The notes beneath the pieces are model-generated. The model had not been told where the DNA came from and did no database searches. It was given only the letters and a program-made list of their open reading frames with translations. Both the position numbers and the translations under genes were made by a program. Shown one piece after another: positions 1 through 8,289 of a DNA stretch of 64,000 nt. Position 1 is the first letter of the stretch, and each line of letters opens with the position of its first letter. This stretch comes from JAMXLG01 sp963818925 (GTDB lineage Bacteria; Vulcanimicrobiota; Vulcanimicrobiia; Vulcanimicrobiales; Vulcanimicrobiaceae), in the NCBI GenBank assembly GCA_963818925.1, contig CAWFTN010000001.1, forward strand, positions 3,100,001 through 3,164,000, read 5' to 3'.

Positions 1-99
1 AAGCGTAACGACCATGCCGTCAATGAACGCCATGCTCGAACCGACGATCGTCGCGATCATCACCCAGAGATCGCGGGTCGATCGAGCCGTGCGCGCCAT
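1..99 (-). CDS. MFS transporter, DHA2 (EmrB/QacA-like), N-terminal fragment
   Basis: Only the first 33 codons lie in the window; the gene runs off the left edge. Read on the minus strand it gives a short basic N-terminus (MARTARSTRDLW) followed by the start of transmembrane helix 1, with IVGSSMAFIDGMVVTL. The (G)SSMAFIDG(x)VV pattern is typical of 14-TM drug/proton antiporters of the DHA2 family, which export lipophilic drugs, dyes or metabolites across the inner membrane. A GTG two codons upstream (to 105) is an alternative start. It is divergent from upp. Confidence 0.7.
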   Translation of the reverse strand, partial: MARTARSTRDLWVMIATIVGSSMAFIDGMVVTL

Positions 100-169
100 C
101 TCCACGACGCTTGCAACCCTCGTATGCCGGTAAAGGCTTCGGCTCCGGCTCGCCCTAAATATCCCGGTC

Positions 170-838
170 ATGCCCGCTTCCAAAGCGTTGCACGTCGTCG
201 GTCATCCGGCCGTCGCCGATCGCCTTGCGCGTTTGCGCGATCGTGATACGCCGACGCAGGTTTTTCGCACGCTCATCGAAGAGCTCGGCGCGTTTCTCGC
301 CTACGAGGCAACGCGCTCGTTGCCGTTGCGCGACGAGATCGTTATTACGCCGCTCATTGAAACGACAGCGAAACGGATCGCGACGCGACCGGTCGTCGCG
401 CCGGTGCTGCGCGCGGGCCTTGGGCTGCTTCCTGGGTTCCTTGACGTCATCGATGACGCGGTTGTCGCGCACCTCGGCTTTTATCGCGATCCGCAATCGC
501 TGCGCGCCGTTCCCTACTACGCTAACGTGCCGCCGCAACTCGAAGACCGCCACGTCTTCGTGCTCGATCCTATGCTGGCGACCGGTCACTCGGGAGTCGC
601 CGCGCTCGATGCTCTCGTCGACCGCGGAGCGCGGCAAATAACCTTCGTCTGCGTGATCGCGGCACCCGAAGGCGTCGCGCACATCCACGAATCGCATCCC
701 GACGTTGCCATCGTCACCGCGGCGGTCGACGCCGGGTTAAACGATCACGCCTATATCGTTCCGGGCCTCGGCGATGCCGGCGACCGGATGTTCGGCAGCC
801 TCACCTCCGTGCCGCACGCGGTGCGCGTACACACTTAA
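170..838 (+). CDS. upp: Uracil phosphoribosyltransferase
   Basis: Salvages uracil: uracil + PRPP gives UMP + PPi in the cytosol. The 222-residue length is near the family norm (about 208). The PRPP-binding loop VLDPMLATGHSG lies at residues 131-142, and the C-terminal uracil-binding signature YIVPGLGDAGDRMFG is intact. RAGLGLLPG near residue 81 is the other conserved loop. The next gene, dCMP deaminase, starts 19 bases downstream, so the two probably form a pyrimidine salvage unit leading into the wecA-wecB-atp string. Confidence 0.95.
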   Translation: MPASKALHVVGHPAVADRLARLRDRDTPTQVFRTLIEELGAFLAYEATRSLPLRDEIVITPLIETTAKRIATRPVVAPVLRAGLGLLPGFLDVIDDAVVAHLGFYRDPQSLRAVPYYANVPPQLEDRHVFVLDPMLATGHSGVAALDALVDRGARQITFVCVIAAPEGVAHIHESHPDVAIVTAAVDAGLNDHAYIVPGLGDAGDRMFGSLTSVPHAVRVHT

Positions 839-857
839 GGTTCCTCCAGGAGTCACC

Positions 858-1295
858 ATGCGCCCCGGTTGGGATGAATACTTCATGCAGATCGCGCGAA
901 CGGTCGCTACGCGCGCAACCTGTCCGCGTCTTTCGGTCGGTTGCGTGCTCGTTCGCGAGCATCGCATTCTCACGACGGGGTACAACGGTGCGCCGCGCGG
1001 CGTCGCCCACTGCACGGAAGCCGGCTGCATTCTCGTAAACGAGCACTGCGCCCGCGCGACACATGCGGAAGCAAACGCGATCGTACAAGGCGCGCTGCAC
1101 GGCATCAGTCTCGCGGGTTCCGTCGCCTATTGCACGCACCAGCCGTGCGTCAACTGTTCGAAGCTATTGATCAGCGCCGGCGTACAAAAGATCATCTACG
1201 AGGCCGGATATCCCGACTCGGTTGCGAGCGAACTGCTCGCTGAAGCGGGTGTTGCGGTCGCGCAATTCGCGACCCTCGAGGCTAGCCGCGCGTGA
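858..1295 (+). CDS. Deoxycytidylate (dCMP/CMP) deaminase family protein
   Basis: Zinc-dependent hydrolytic deaminase, most likely dCMP to dUMP for dTTP synthesis. It has 145 residues. The zinc/catalytic motif is His69-Ala-Glu71 followed by PCVNC with Cys97 and Cys100, and GYNGAPRGV (residues 41-49) is the usual substrate-loop signature of this family. ATG 858 follows CCAGGAG and matches the family N-terminus; an earlier in-frame start at 774 would run far into upp. The stop overlaps the next GTG start by 4 bases, indicating translational coupling. Confidence 0.9.
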   Translation: MRPGWDEYFMQIARTVATRATCPRLSVGCVLVREHRILTTGYNGAPRGVAHCTEAGCILVNEHCARATHAEANAIVQGALHGISLAGSVAYCTHQPCVNCSKLLISAGVQKIIYEAGYPDSVASELLAEAGVAVAQFATLEASRA

Positions 1296-2365
1296 CCGCC
1301 GCCCTGATCTATCTGATCACGTTCGGCATCGCAGCCGTTGTCGCGGCGGCGACGACACCGCTCGTGATCAAGCTTGCGACGCATCTCGAAATCATCGTCG
1401 GCGCCGGTGAAGGGCGTCACGTGCACGTGCATCCGACGCCGCGCATCGGCGGTCTCGCCGTATTCTTCGGATTCGCTTTCGCTCTTTTTGCGGTGCTCGG
1501 CTTCGCGCTGAGTTCGCCATACGCGCTCTTCCCTTCGGCAGAGCATCTTGGCGTGCATCAGAAGCTCGACATGATGAGCGATCAGTTCGACACGGTGCAC
1601 CGGCTCGTCGGCCTGCTCTTCGGAAGCCTGCTCATTCTCAGCGTCGGCGTCTGGGACGACATCATGCAGATGCGTCCGCGCAACAAACTGTTTGCGCAGA
1701 TCATTGTCGCGCTGATCTCGATGCTCTACGGCTTCGTCATCCCGGGAACCACGAACCCGTTCGATCACAACCCGAACACGAACTGGATCGACTTTCCGTG
1801 GTACGTCGGCGTTCCGCTCACGCTTTTGTGGTACGTGGGCATGATGAATGCAATCAACTTCATCGACGGACTCGACGGATTGCTTTCGGGCTTCGCTGCG
1901 ATTTCGAGCCTCTTTTTATTCGCGATCTCCGTGTTGCACGGCAATCCGGTCGTATCGCTGGTCGTGATTGCGCTCGCCGGCGGCGCGCTGGGGTTTCTCC
2001 CGTACAACTTCAATCCGGCGAAGATCTTTTTAGGCGACGCGGGATCGTTGTTCATCGGCTACGTGTTCGCAACCGTATCAGTCATCGGTGTAAGCAAGAC
2101 CGCTATTGCGATCTCCATTGTCGTGCCGCTCGTCGTCCTCGCGCTTCCGGTGCTCGATACCGCCGCAGCGATCGTCCGCCGCGCGCGCTCCGGCAAAAAG
2201 ATCACGGAAGCGGACCGTGGCCACTTCCACCATCAGTTGATTTTCCGGTTTGGCTTGAATGTACGGCAAGCGGTGCTCTTAATCTACGCCGTCTGCTTCC
2301 TGCTCGGCGTCGTGGCGCTCGCGCTCTCCGGCGAATTTACGCACGTCTTCAAGCACACGATCTGA
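1292..2365 (+). CDS. wecA: Undecaprenyl-phosphate GlcNAc-1-phosphate transferase-like (GT4/MraY family)
   Basis: Polytopic membrane enzyme (357 residues, about ten hydrophobic segments) that would transfer a sugar-1-phosphate from a UDP-sugar to undecaprenyl phosphate, starting a surface glycan. Signature motifs are present: NAINFIDGLDGL near residue 187, FLGDAGSLFIGY near 247, and the C-terminal HFHHQL. Start is GTG 1292, overlapping the dCMP deaminase stop. The next gene is the UDP-GlcNAc 2-epimerase wecB, overlapped by one base (TGATG), which supports a WecA/TagO role over MraY. Exact substrate is inferred. Confidence 0.88.
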   Translation: MTAALIYLITFGIAAVVAAATTPLVIKLATHLEIIVGAGEGRHVHVHPTPRIGGLAVFFGFAFALFAVLGFALSSPYALFPSAEHLGVHQKLDMMSDQFDTVHRLVGLLFGSLLILSVGVWDDIMQMRPRNKLFAQIIVALISMLYGFVIPGTTNPFDHNPNTNWIDFPWYVGVPLTLLWYVGMMNAINFIDGLDGLLSGFAAISSLFLFAISVLHGNPVVSLVVIALAGGALGFLPYNFNPAKIFLGDAGSLFIGYVFATVSVIGVSKTAIAISIVVPLVVLALPVLDTAAAIVRRARSGKKITEADRGHFHHQLIFRFGLNVRQAVLLIYAVCFLLGVVALALSGEFTHVFKHTI

Positions 2366-3522
2366 TGAACGATCACAAGCTTCGCGTCATGACCGTGTTC
2401 GGAACGCGGCCGGATACGATCAAGATGGCTCCCGTCGTCGATGCGCTGCGCGCGCATCCCGCGATCGACGATCTGGTTTGCGTTACGGCGCAGCATCGAC
2501 AGATGCTCGACGATCTGCTCGCGCTCTTCCAGATAGAGCCGGACTACGATCTCGACATCATGACGCGAGACCAAACGCTCACGCAGATCACGACGCGCGT
2601 GCTGGAAGGCATGGAGCCCGTACTGAAAAAGGCGAAACCGGACGTCGTGCTCGTGCACGGCGACACGACGACGAGCAGTTCGGCGGCGCTTGCGGCGTTC
2701 TATCAGCAAATTCCGGTTGGACACGTTGAAGCCGGGCTGCGGACGAGCGATCCATGGCTGCCATATCCGGAAGAGATGAATCGGCGCTTGACCGGCACGA
2801 TCGCGCGCTATCATTTTTCGCCCACGATGCTTGCGCGCGAACACCTGCTGCGCGAAAACGTCAACGTCGAGGACATCATCGTCACCGGCAATACGGTGAT
2901 CGACGCGTTTCTCGCAACGGCGGGTCGAAACGATCTTCCGAAGCCGCCGGATTTCAGCCGGCTCGACCCATCGCGGCCGATCATCGTCGTGACCGCGCAT
3001 CGCCGCGAGAATCATCCACACATGCGCGAAATGTGCGAGGCGATGCGCGAAATCGCCGAGCTGCCGGAGCGGCCGCAGATTTACTGGCCGGTTCATCCGT
3101 CGCCGCATGTGCGTCCCATTGCGCTCGACGTGCTTGCCAACGTGCCGGGTGTCGTCCTCATCGAGCCGATCGACTACGCGCACATGGTGGCGGCCGTCAA
3201 AGCGTCGACCTTCGTCCTCACCGACTCCGGCGGGTTACAAGAAGAGGCGCCGTGCCTCGGTAAACCCGTGCTCGTCATGCGGGACGAAACCGAGCGGCCC
3301 GAGGGACTTGAAGCAGGCACGCTCGAGCTCGTCGGCCACAGTCGAAGGAAGATCGTCGATGCGGCGCGCCGCTTGCTTACCGACGAAGTGGAATTCGCGC
3401 GGATGGCACGCGCCGTCAATCCGTACGGCGACGGCCACGCGTCGTACCGGATTGTCGAATGGCTGCTCGCCCGTCACGTGGGCGCGCCCTATCCCGAGCC
3501 CTTCGGCGCCGTCGCGCCATGA
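2365..3522 (+). CDS. wecB: UDP-N-acetylglucosamine 2-epimerase, non-hydrolysing
   Basis: Interconverts UDP-GlcNAc and UDP-ManNAc, a precursor of surface polysaccharides. The chosen ATG gives 385 residues, the normal size, and begins MNDHKLRVMTVFGTRPDTIK, where GTRP-(E/D)-xIK is the family's N-terminal nucleotide-binding signature. HGDTTT, GHVEAGLRT, VTAHRREN and SGGLQEEAPCLGKPVL are all intact. A longer open frame starting at 1798 overlaps wecA out of frame and is rejected. Overlaps wecA by one base and the next small gene by 4. Confidence 0.95.
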   Translation: MNDHKLRVMTVFGTRPDTIKMAPVVDALRAHPAIDDLVCVTAQHRQMLDDLLALFQIEPDYDLDIMTRDQTLTQITTRVLEGMEPVLKKAKPDVVLVHGDTTTSSSAALAAFYQQIPVGHVEAGLRTSDPWLPYPEEMNRRLTGTIARYHFSPTMLAREHLLRENVNVEDIIVTGNTVIDAFLATAGRNDLPKPPDFSRLDPSRPIIVVTAHRRENHPHMREMCEAMREIAELPERPQIYWPVHPSPHVRPIALDVLANVPGVVLIEPIDYAHMVAAVKASTFVLTDSGGLQEEAPCLGKPVLVMRDETERPEGLEAGTLELVGHSRRKIVDAARRLLTDEVEFARMARAVNPYGDGHASYRIVEWLLARHVGAPYPEPFGAVAP

Positions 3523-3704
3523 AAGAAGCCTTTCCGGTCATCGCCGCAGGCGGCACGTTCGCCGGCGCGACGCTTGCCGGGCTTTTGATCGGCATTTTCA
3601 TCGGCGGCCGGACCGGTCAGCCGATGTGGGCGTTCGTGGGACTCATCGCCGGACTCGCAATCGGCGGATATAGCGCCGTGCGGCTGCTTTTCAACGCGAA
3701 ATGA
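3519..3704 (+). CDS. Small two-TM protein, AtpZ/AtpQ-like
   Basis: 61 residues with two hydrophobic segments (about 6-27 and 34-56), each Gly-rich (GGTFAGATLAGLLIGIFIGG). Small proteins of this shape encoded just before AtpI belong to the AtpZ/AtpQ (F0F1-ATPase-associated subunit) group, proposed to act in Mg2+/Ca2+ transport or ATP synthase assembly. The assignment rests mainly on position, size and topology. ATG 3519 overlaps the wecB stop by 4 bases and its stop overlaps the atpI start by 4. Confidence 0.7.
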   Translation: MKEAFPVIAAGGTFAGATLAGLLIGIFIGGRTGQPMWAFVGLIAGLAIGGYSAVRLLFNAK

Positions 3705-4135
3705 GCCCCTGGGACGACGAGCAGGATTGGAGAAAGACTGAGCGTAGCTATGGCGACGCCGAAGCGGCTGCCGATCTCGCGACGTATCGCGCGCTCAAGA
3801 AATCGGTTTCGTTTCGAACTTTGCTCACCGTAGCGGTCGTCGGTGCCGCAACCGCTCCTTGGTTTCCTATTCCGGCGCTTGCCCTGGCGGTCGGCGGGGG
3901 CTGCGGTATCATCAACAGTCTTTTGTCGATGCGCAGCAACGAGCGGGTTGTCGAGACCCGATCGGTCGGGGGCTTCGTCTTAAGTAGTTTTCTAAGAATC
4001 GCGGTCTTCGGTATAGTCCCGGTGGCATTTGCCGCTCGAGGACCCTGGTGGTCAATGGCGGCATACTTTGCCGGTTTCTTTCTTCCGCTAGCGCTGTATA
4101 TGGCGAGTGTCCAGCGCGCATTTAAAAGAGAATAA
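3701..4135 (+). CDS. atpI: ATP synthase assembly protein I (AtpI-like)
   Basis: 144 residues with a polar N-terminus (about 35 residues) and four hydrophobic segments. It lies directly before the a-subunit gene, the position of AtpI, which helps assemble the c-ring. Sequence conservation in AtpI is low, so the call leans on topology and context. The stop (TAA 4133-4135) lies 6 bases before the GTG start of atpB. Confidence 0.72.
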   Translation: MSPWDDEQDWRKTERSYGDAEAAADLATYRALKKSVSFRTLLTVAVVGAATAPWFPIPALALAVGGGCGIINSLLSMRSNERVVETRSVGGFVLSSFLRIAVFGIVPVAFAARGPWWSMAAYFAGFFLPLALYMASVQRAFKRE

Positions 4136-4141
4136 CGTTTC

Positions 4142-4873
4142 GTGCACGAGCAAATCGGCGAGCACATTCCCTGGCACTGGCCGGTCTTTGGAACCGTCCA
4201 TGCCGATACGATCATGACCACGTGGCTGGTCATGATCATTTCGCTCGTCTTTTTCGCGTTGGTCGGGGCCAGCTATCGCTCCGCGTATGTTTCGAAGCGT
4301 CAGACGATCGCCGAAGGCGTCATCAATTACCTTGCCGACTTGGTGACGAGTACGCTCGGCGAGCGCGGCGAGCCCTACGTGCCGTTCTTCATCGCGCTCT
4401 TCGTCTTCATTTTCTTGATGAATCAATTCGGCATCTTTCCGTTCAAGGTACTCGGTTTGCCGTTCGGCGGCTCCCCGACGGCAGACTTGAACACGACGCT
4501 GCCGCTCGCGCTGATGGTCTTCGTCATCTGCTGGGTGGCCGGCATTCGTCAAAACGGGATCAAGCAATTCGGACACGTGGCGAAGCCCTTCTGGTGGCTG
4601 ACGCCTATCAACGTTCTTGAAGAACTCGCGCGACCGGCGACGCTCGCAGCACGTCTGTTCTTCAACATCTTCGTCGGCGAACTGCTCTTCATCATTATCG
4701 CGTCGATCGTAACGTCGCACGTTACAATCGGGCCGGTGAACCTATCGCTCGCCGTGACGATCATCCCGTTCTTCATTCAGTTTTTCAACTTCTTCGTCGG
4801 AACCGTACAAGCGTTTGTTTTCACGTTGCTCGCGATCGTCTATCTATCGCTCGCAACGGCATCGGATCACTAA
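4142..4873 (+). CDS. atpB: F0F1 ATP synthase subunit a
   Basis: Stator half of the proton channel in the inner membrane. 243 residues, with five to six hydrophobic helices. The essential arginine facing the c-ring is Arg171, within ARPATLAARLFFNIFVGE. FLMNQFGIFPF is the usual conserved helix segment. GTG start at 4142. First structural subunit of an operon in the classical order a-c-b-b'-delta-alpha-gamma-beta-epsilon. Confidence 0.95.
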   Translation: MHEQIGEHIPWHWPVFGTVHADTIMTTWLVMIISLVFFALVGASYRSAYVSKRQTIAEGVINYLADLVTSTLGERGEPYVPFFIALFVFIFLMNQFGIFPFKVLGLPFGGSPTADLNTTLPLALMVFVICWVAGIRQNGIKQFGHVAKPFWWLTPINVLEELARPATLAARLFFNIFVGELLFIIIASIVTSHVTIGPVNLSLAVTIIPFFIQFFNFFVGTVQAFVFTLLAIVYLSLATASDH

Positions 4874-4908
4874 AGTCACACTACAAATCGACATGGAAAG
4901 GTATCGTC

Positions 4909-5184
4909 TTGACCTCTGAAGCGTTGGTTGCAGGCCTGACCCTGCTGGCGTTCGGGATTATTATCGCCGGCGTCGCATTCGGTTCGGCCATCGGCGACGG
5001 TATCGTCGCGAGCAAGGCCGTCGAAGCGATTGCGCGTCAACCGGAAGCTCGTCCGAATATCTTCACGTTCCTGTTCCTCGGCGTCGGCGTCCTGGAAGCG
5101 TTCCCGATTATCGGACTCGGTCTCGGCTTCTACTTGCTGCTCGTCGTGGCAAACGTTCCCGGCCTGCTGCAGCACCTGCACTAA
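4909..5184 (+). CDS. atpE: F0F1 ATP synthase subunit c
   Basis: Rotor-ring proteolipid, 91 residues, two TM helices joined by a polar loop with the conserved ARQPEARP. The ion-binding carboxylate is the Glu in GVGVLEAFPII on helix 2. The residue after it is Ala instead of Ser/Thr, and helix 1 lacks the Gln of the sodium motif, so proton coupling is predicted. The start is TTG 4909, preceded by GGAAAGG; the nearby ATG at 4893 is out of frame. Subunit c is needed in many copies, so a TTG start with a good ribosome binding site is notable. Confidence 0.95.
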   Translation: MTSEALVAGLTLLAFGIIIAGVAFGSAIGDGIVASKAVEAIARQPEARPNIFTFLFLGVGVLEAFPIIGLGLGFYLLLVVANVPGLLQHLH

Positions 5185-5196
5185 AGCGAAATCGCG

Positions 5197-5640
5197 ATGA
5201 CGCTCGCCGCGGAGATGTTTCTCCAACCCGACGGAACGTTTTGGGTCCAGCTGATCAATTTCGCGATTTTCTTCGCGATTTTGTCGGTGGTCTTTTTGCG
5301 TCCGGTCGGTCGCGCGATTCGCGAACGGCGCGCATATATCAATAGCGTTCACACCGACTACGAGAAGTATCAAACCGAAGGCAGCAAGCTGCGCGCCGAC
5401 GCGGAAGCCGTTCGCGCCGCTGCACGCCGCGATGCGGGAACGACGATCGCCAAGTCGCGGGCCGACGCATCGAACAAAGTCGCGGAGATCTCCGCCAGAT
5501 ACACCGCGCAAGCGCAGTCGATGATCGAAGCGGCCGACAAGCAAGTCGACGCCGAGCTCGTCGCAGCGCGCGCCGGCGAAGAGACTCTCGTGCGTCAACT
5601 CGCTGACCTGATGATCGAACGGACGGTCACCGAACGCTGA
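5197..5640 (+). CDS. atpF: F0F1 ATP synthase subunit b-type (first copy, b')
   Basis: 147 residues: one N-terminal TM helix (about 15-35) followed by a long, highly charged Ala-rich helix that would form the peripheral stalk coiled coil. It is the first of two consecutive b-type genes. Two diverged b subunits imply a b/b' heterodimeric stalk as in cyanobacteria and purple bacteria. The stop overlaps the next ATG by one base (TGATG). Confidence 0.9.
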   Translation: MTLAAEMFLQPDGTFWVQLINFAIFFAILSVVFLRPVGRAIRERRAYINSVHTDYEKYQTEGSKLRADAEAVRAAARRDAGTTIAKSRADASNKVAEISARYTAQAQSMIEAADKQVDAELVAARAGEETLVRQLADLMIERTVTER

Positions 5641-6134
5641 TGTTGAACTACGAAGAAGTCGCCAAGTGGTCCGACATCATCTCCGCGATTCTGTTTCTCG
5701 GAGTTATGGTGTGGCTTTGGATGAAGTACATTGCGCCCGCCGTCCTCGGCGCACAGGCCAATCAAAACCGCCTGCTGGCCGAAGCCGAACGCCATCGCGA
5801 TGAAGCGAAGGCGGCGCTCGATCTTCTCCGCCAGCAGATCGAAGGCGCGAAGCACGATGCGCAACTGATTGCCGAACGCGCCGCCAATCAAGCGAAGCAC
5901 GAATCGGACCTCATGATCGCGGAAGCCAACGATGCCGGCGAGCGCACAATGCGCAATGCGCAAGGTGAACTCGAGCGCGCGCGTGCCGCCGCCCGGGAAC
6001 AATTGCGCGAAGAGCTCGCGGCCAAAGCGCTCGACCTCGCGCGCCGCGAGGCGAAGACGCGCGTCGATGGCGGAGTGAACGCACAGCTGGTCGACCGGTT
6101 CGTCGCATCGCTCGAACACGGAGCGCGCAACTAA
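5640..6134 (+). CDS. atpF: F0F1 ATP synthase subunit b (second copy)
   Basis: 164 residues with one TM helix near residues 13-32 (AILFLGVMVWLWMKYIAPAV) and a long charged coiled-coil helix. It pairs with the upstream b-type protein to form the peripheral stalk linking subunit a to delta and the F1 head. The sequence differs clearly from the first copy, so this is an old duplication. Overlaps atpH by one base (TAATG). Confidence 0.92.
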   Translation: MLNYEEVAKWSDIISAILFLGVMVWLWMKYIAPAVLGAQANQNRLLAEAERHRDEAKAALDLLRQQIEGAKHDAQLIAERAANQAKHESDLMIAEANDAGERTMRNAQGELERARAAAREQLREELAAKALDLARREAKTRVDGGVNAQLVDRFVASLEHGARN

Positions 6135-6679
6135 TGGGTAACGAAACCCTCGCGCGGCGGTACGCGGTCGCCGTTTTCCAACTCGCGCAGGAAGCCGGAC
6201 GCATCGAAAAGGTCGGCAACGATCTCTCGTCGATCGGCCGCGCCGTCGGCGAAGACGCTTCGACGCGCGAATTCTTCGTTTCTCCGGTCGTCGATCGCAG
6301 CGACAAAGAGAAGGCGATCGTCAACGCGTTCAACGGGCGCGTCGACGAAATCGCACTCCACACGGCGCTGCTGCTCGTGCGCAAGCGGCGCGAAGCGATT
6401 CTCGCCGACGTGATTACGGAATACCGCAAGCTGGAACTCGCATCGCGCGGGATGGAGCCGCTCACGGTCATCACCGCTCGCGAGTTGCCGGAGATCGAAT
6501 TGCGTTCGCTCGTCGATCGGCTCGAGCGCGTCTACAGCAAGAAGTTCGACGTCACGGTACGTCGCGATCCGTCGCTCATCGGCGGCGTGCGCGTCGTGAT
6601 GGGCGATCGACGGATCGACGGCACGGTCGCGGGCCGTCTGGAAGAACTGTCGCGAACGCTGTTCGCGGGGAGCCATTAG
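6134..6679 (+). CDS. atpH: F0F1 ATP synthase subunit delta
   Basis: 181 residues, the normal size for the OSCP/delta subunit that joins the peripheral stalk to the alpha/beta head. N-terminal ARRYAVAVFQLAQEAG and C-terminal DPSLIGGVRVVMGDRRIDGT are both family signatures. Overlaps the preceding b gene by one base. It is followed by the longest gap in the operon (110 bases), which holds a GC-rich hairpin. Confidence 0.94.
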   Translation: MGNETLARRYAVAVFQLAQEAGRIEKVGNDLSSIGRAVGEDASTREFFVSPVVDRSDKEKAIVNAFNGRVDEIALHTALLLVRKRREAILADVITEYRKLELASRGMEPLTVITARELPEIELRSLVDRLERVYSKKFDVTVRRDPSLIGGVRVVMGDRRIDGTVAGRLEELSRTLFAGSH

Positions 6680-6724
6680 CGTGTCGGCGCCCCAGGGGAA
6701 TCAATTGCTAACCAATACGTTTAT

Positions 6725-6762
6725 GCGCCCCGCGGCCGGGGGCCCCACCGAGTGGGGGGCGC
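6725..6762 (+). repeat. GC-rich nested hairpin in the atpH-atpA gap
   Basis: GCGCCCC (6725-6731) pairs with GGGGCGC (6756-6762). Inside or as an alternative, CCCCAC (6743-6748) pairs with GTGGGG (6752-6757) around a CGA loop. No T-run follows, so it does not look like a simple intrinsic terminator. It could be a processing or attenuation site setting the Fo to F1 ratio, or a small palindromic repeat. Function is not evident. Confidence 0.6.
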
Positions 6763-6789
6763 GGAGATCAGATCGGAGCGCCTTTTAGA

Positions 6790-8289
6790 ATGATAAACGC
6801 TGACGAAATTGCCGGAATCCTCAAGCAGCAGATCGCGAGCTTCAACACGGCCGTCCAAGAGGACGAAGTCGGGACGGTGATTGAGGTGGGTGCGAACCTC
6901 GCGCGCATTTACGGTCTGCGCGGCGTGCGCGCCTCGGAGCTCGTCGAGTTCCACAACGGCATGCAAGGCGTCGCCCTCAATCTGGAAGAGGACAACGTCG
7001 GCGTCGTCATCATGGGCGACGACGAAGACATCAAAGAAGGCGACAAAGTCCGCCGAACCGGACGCATCGCGTCGGTTCCGGTCGGTGAAGCGCTGCTCGG
7101 CCGTGTCGTCAATCCGCTCGGCCAGCCCGTCGACGGCAAAGGACCGATCGAAACGAACAAGTACCGCACGATTGAAAACGTTGCGCCGAACGTCGTGCAG
7201 CGTCAATCGGTCAAGCAGCCGCTGCAGACCGGTATTCGCGCGATCGACGCGCTCATCCCGATCGGCAAGGGTCAGCGCGAACTGATCATCGGCGACCGTT
7301 CCACGGGCAAGACGGCGATCGCGATCGACACGATTATCAATCAAAAGGGCAAGAACGTCTTCTGCATCTACGTCGCGATCGGTCAAAAGAACTCGACGGT
7401 TGCCGCGCTCGCGCAAACGCTCGAGCAAAAGGGCGCAATGGAGTACACGACGATCGTTGCCGTCGGTCCGTCGGAAGCTGCGGCGCTTCGCTGGATCGCT
7501 CCGTTTGCCGGCTGCGCGATGGGTGAAGAGCTGATGTATGCGGGCAAAGACGTCCTGATCATTTACGATGATCTCACGAAGCACGCGCAATCGTATCGTG
7601 AAATGGCGCTGTTGCTCCGCCGCCCGCCGGGCCGGGAAGCGTATCCGGGCGACGTCTTCTTCCTGCACTCGCGGTTGCTCGAGCGCGCCGCGAAGCTCTC
7701 CGATGAACTCGGCGCGGGATCGATGACGGCGCTCCCGATTATCGAAACGCAAGCCGGCGACTTCTCCGCGTACATTCCGACCAACGTCATTTCGATCACC
7801 GACGGTCAGATTTACTTGACGCCGGAACTCTTCTTCCAAGGTATTCGCCCCGCCGTGAACGTCGGACTATCGGTCTCGCGCGTCGGTGGTTCGGCGCAGA
7901 CGAAGGCGATGAAAGGCGTTGCCGGTCAGTTGAAGCTCGAGCTCGCGCAGTACCGCGACCTCGCGGCGTTCGCGAAGCTCGCAAGCGACCTTGACAAGGC
8001 GACTCAGATGCAGCTGATGCGCGGTGAAAAACTCACCGAGCTTCTGAAGCAGCCGCAGTACCAGCCGATGGCGATGGAAGACCAAGTTGCGATCATCTAC
8101 GCCGCAACCAACGGATACGTGAACGACATCGCGACGCCGCGCTTGCAAAACTGGGCCGCGGGGTTCACCGACTTCCTGCACAACAAGCATCCCGAGATTC
8201 CGCAGGCGATTGCGTCGAGCGGCCAGCTCCCCGATGATGCGAAGCAGAAGCTCAACGCCGCGATCACGGAGTTCAACAAGAGCTTCTAA
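6790..8289 (+). CDS. atpA: F0F1 ATP synthase subunit alpha
   Basis: Non-catalytic nucleotide-binding subunit of the F1 head, 499 residues. P-loop GDRSTGKT at residues 168-175; the alpha-specific signature PAVNVGLSVSRVGGSAQ is intact. ATG 6790 matches the family N-terminus. The stop overlaps the atpG start by one base (TAATG). Confidence 0.98.
   Translation: MINADEIAGILKQQIASFNTAVQEDEVGTVIEVGANLARIYGLRGVRASELVEFHNGMQGVALNLEEDNVGVVIMGDDEDIKEGDKVRRTGRIASVPVGEALLGRVVNPLGQPVDGKGPIETNKYRTIENVAPNVVQRQSVKQPLQTGIRAIDALIPIGKGQRELIIGDRSTGKTAIAIDTIINQKGKNVFCIYVAIGQKNSTVAALAQTLEQKGAMEYTTIVAVGPSEAAALRWIAPFAGCAMGEELMYAGKDVLIIYDDLTKHAQSYREMALLLRRPPGREAYPGDVFFLHSRLLERAAKLSDELGAGSMTALPIIETQAGDFSAYIPTNVISITDGQIYLTPELFFQGIRPAVNVGLSVSRVGGSAQTKAMKGVAGQLKLELAQYRDLAAFAKLASDLDKATQMQLMRGEKLTELLKQPQYQPMAMEDQVAIIYAATNGYVNDIATPRLQNWAAGFTDFLHNKHPEIPQAIASSGQLPDDAKQKLNAAITEFNKSF

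Noticed and set aside
1798..2364. Long N-terminal extension of wecB
   Set aside because: Lies inside wecA in another frame; the family N-terminus begins at 2365.
2284..3183. 299-codon minus ORF opposite wecB
   Set aside because: Arg/His-rich antisense frame of a certain gene.
6721..7839. 372-codon minus ORF opposite atpA
   Set aside because: Arg/Asp-rich mirror of the alpha subunit gene.
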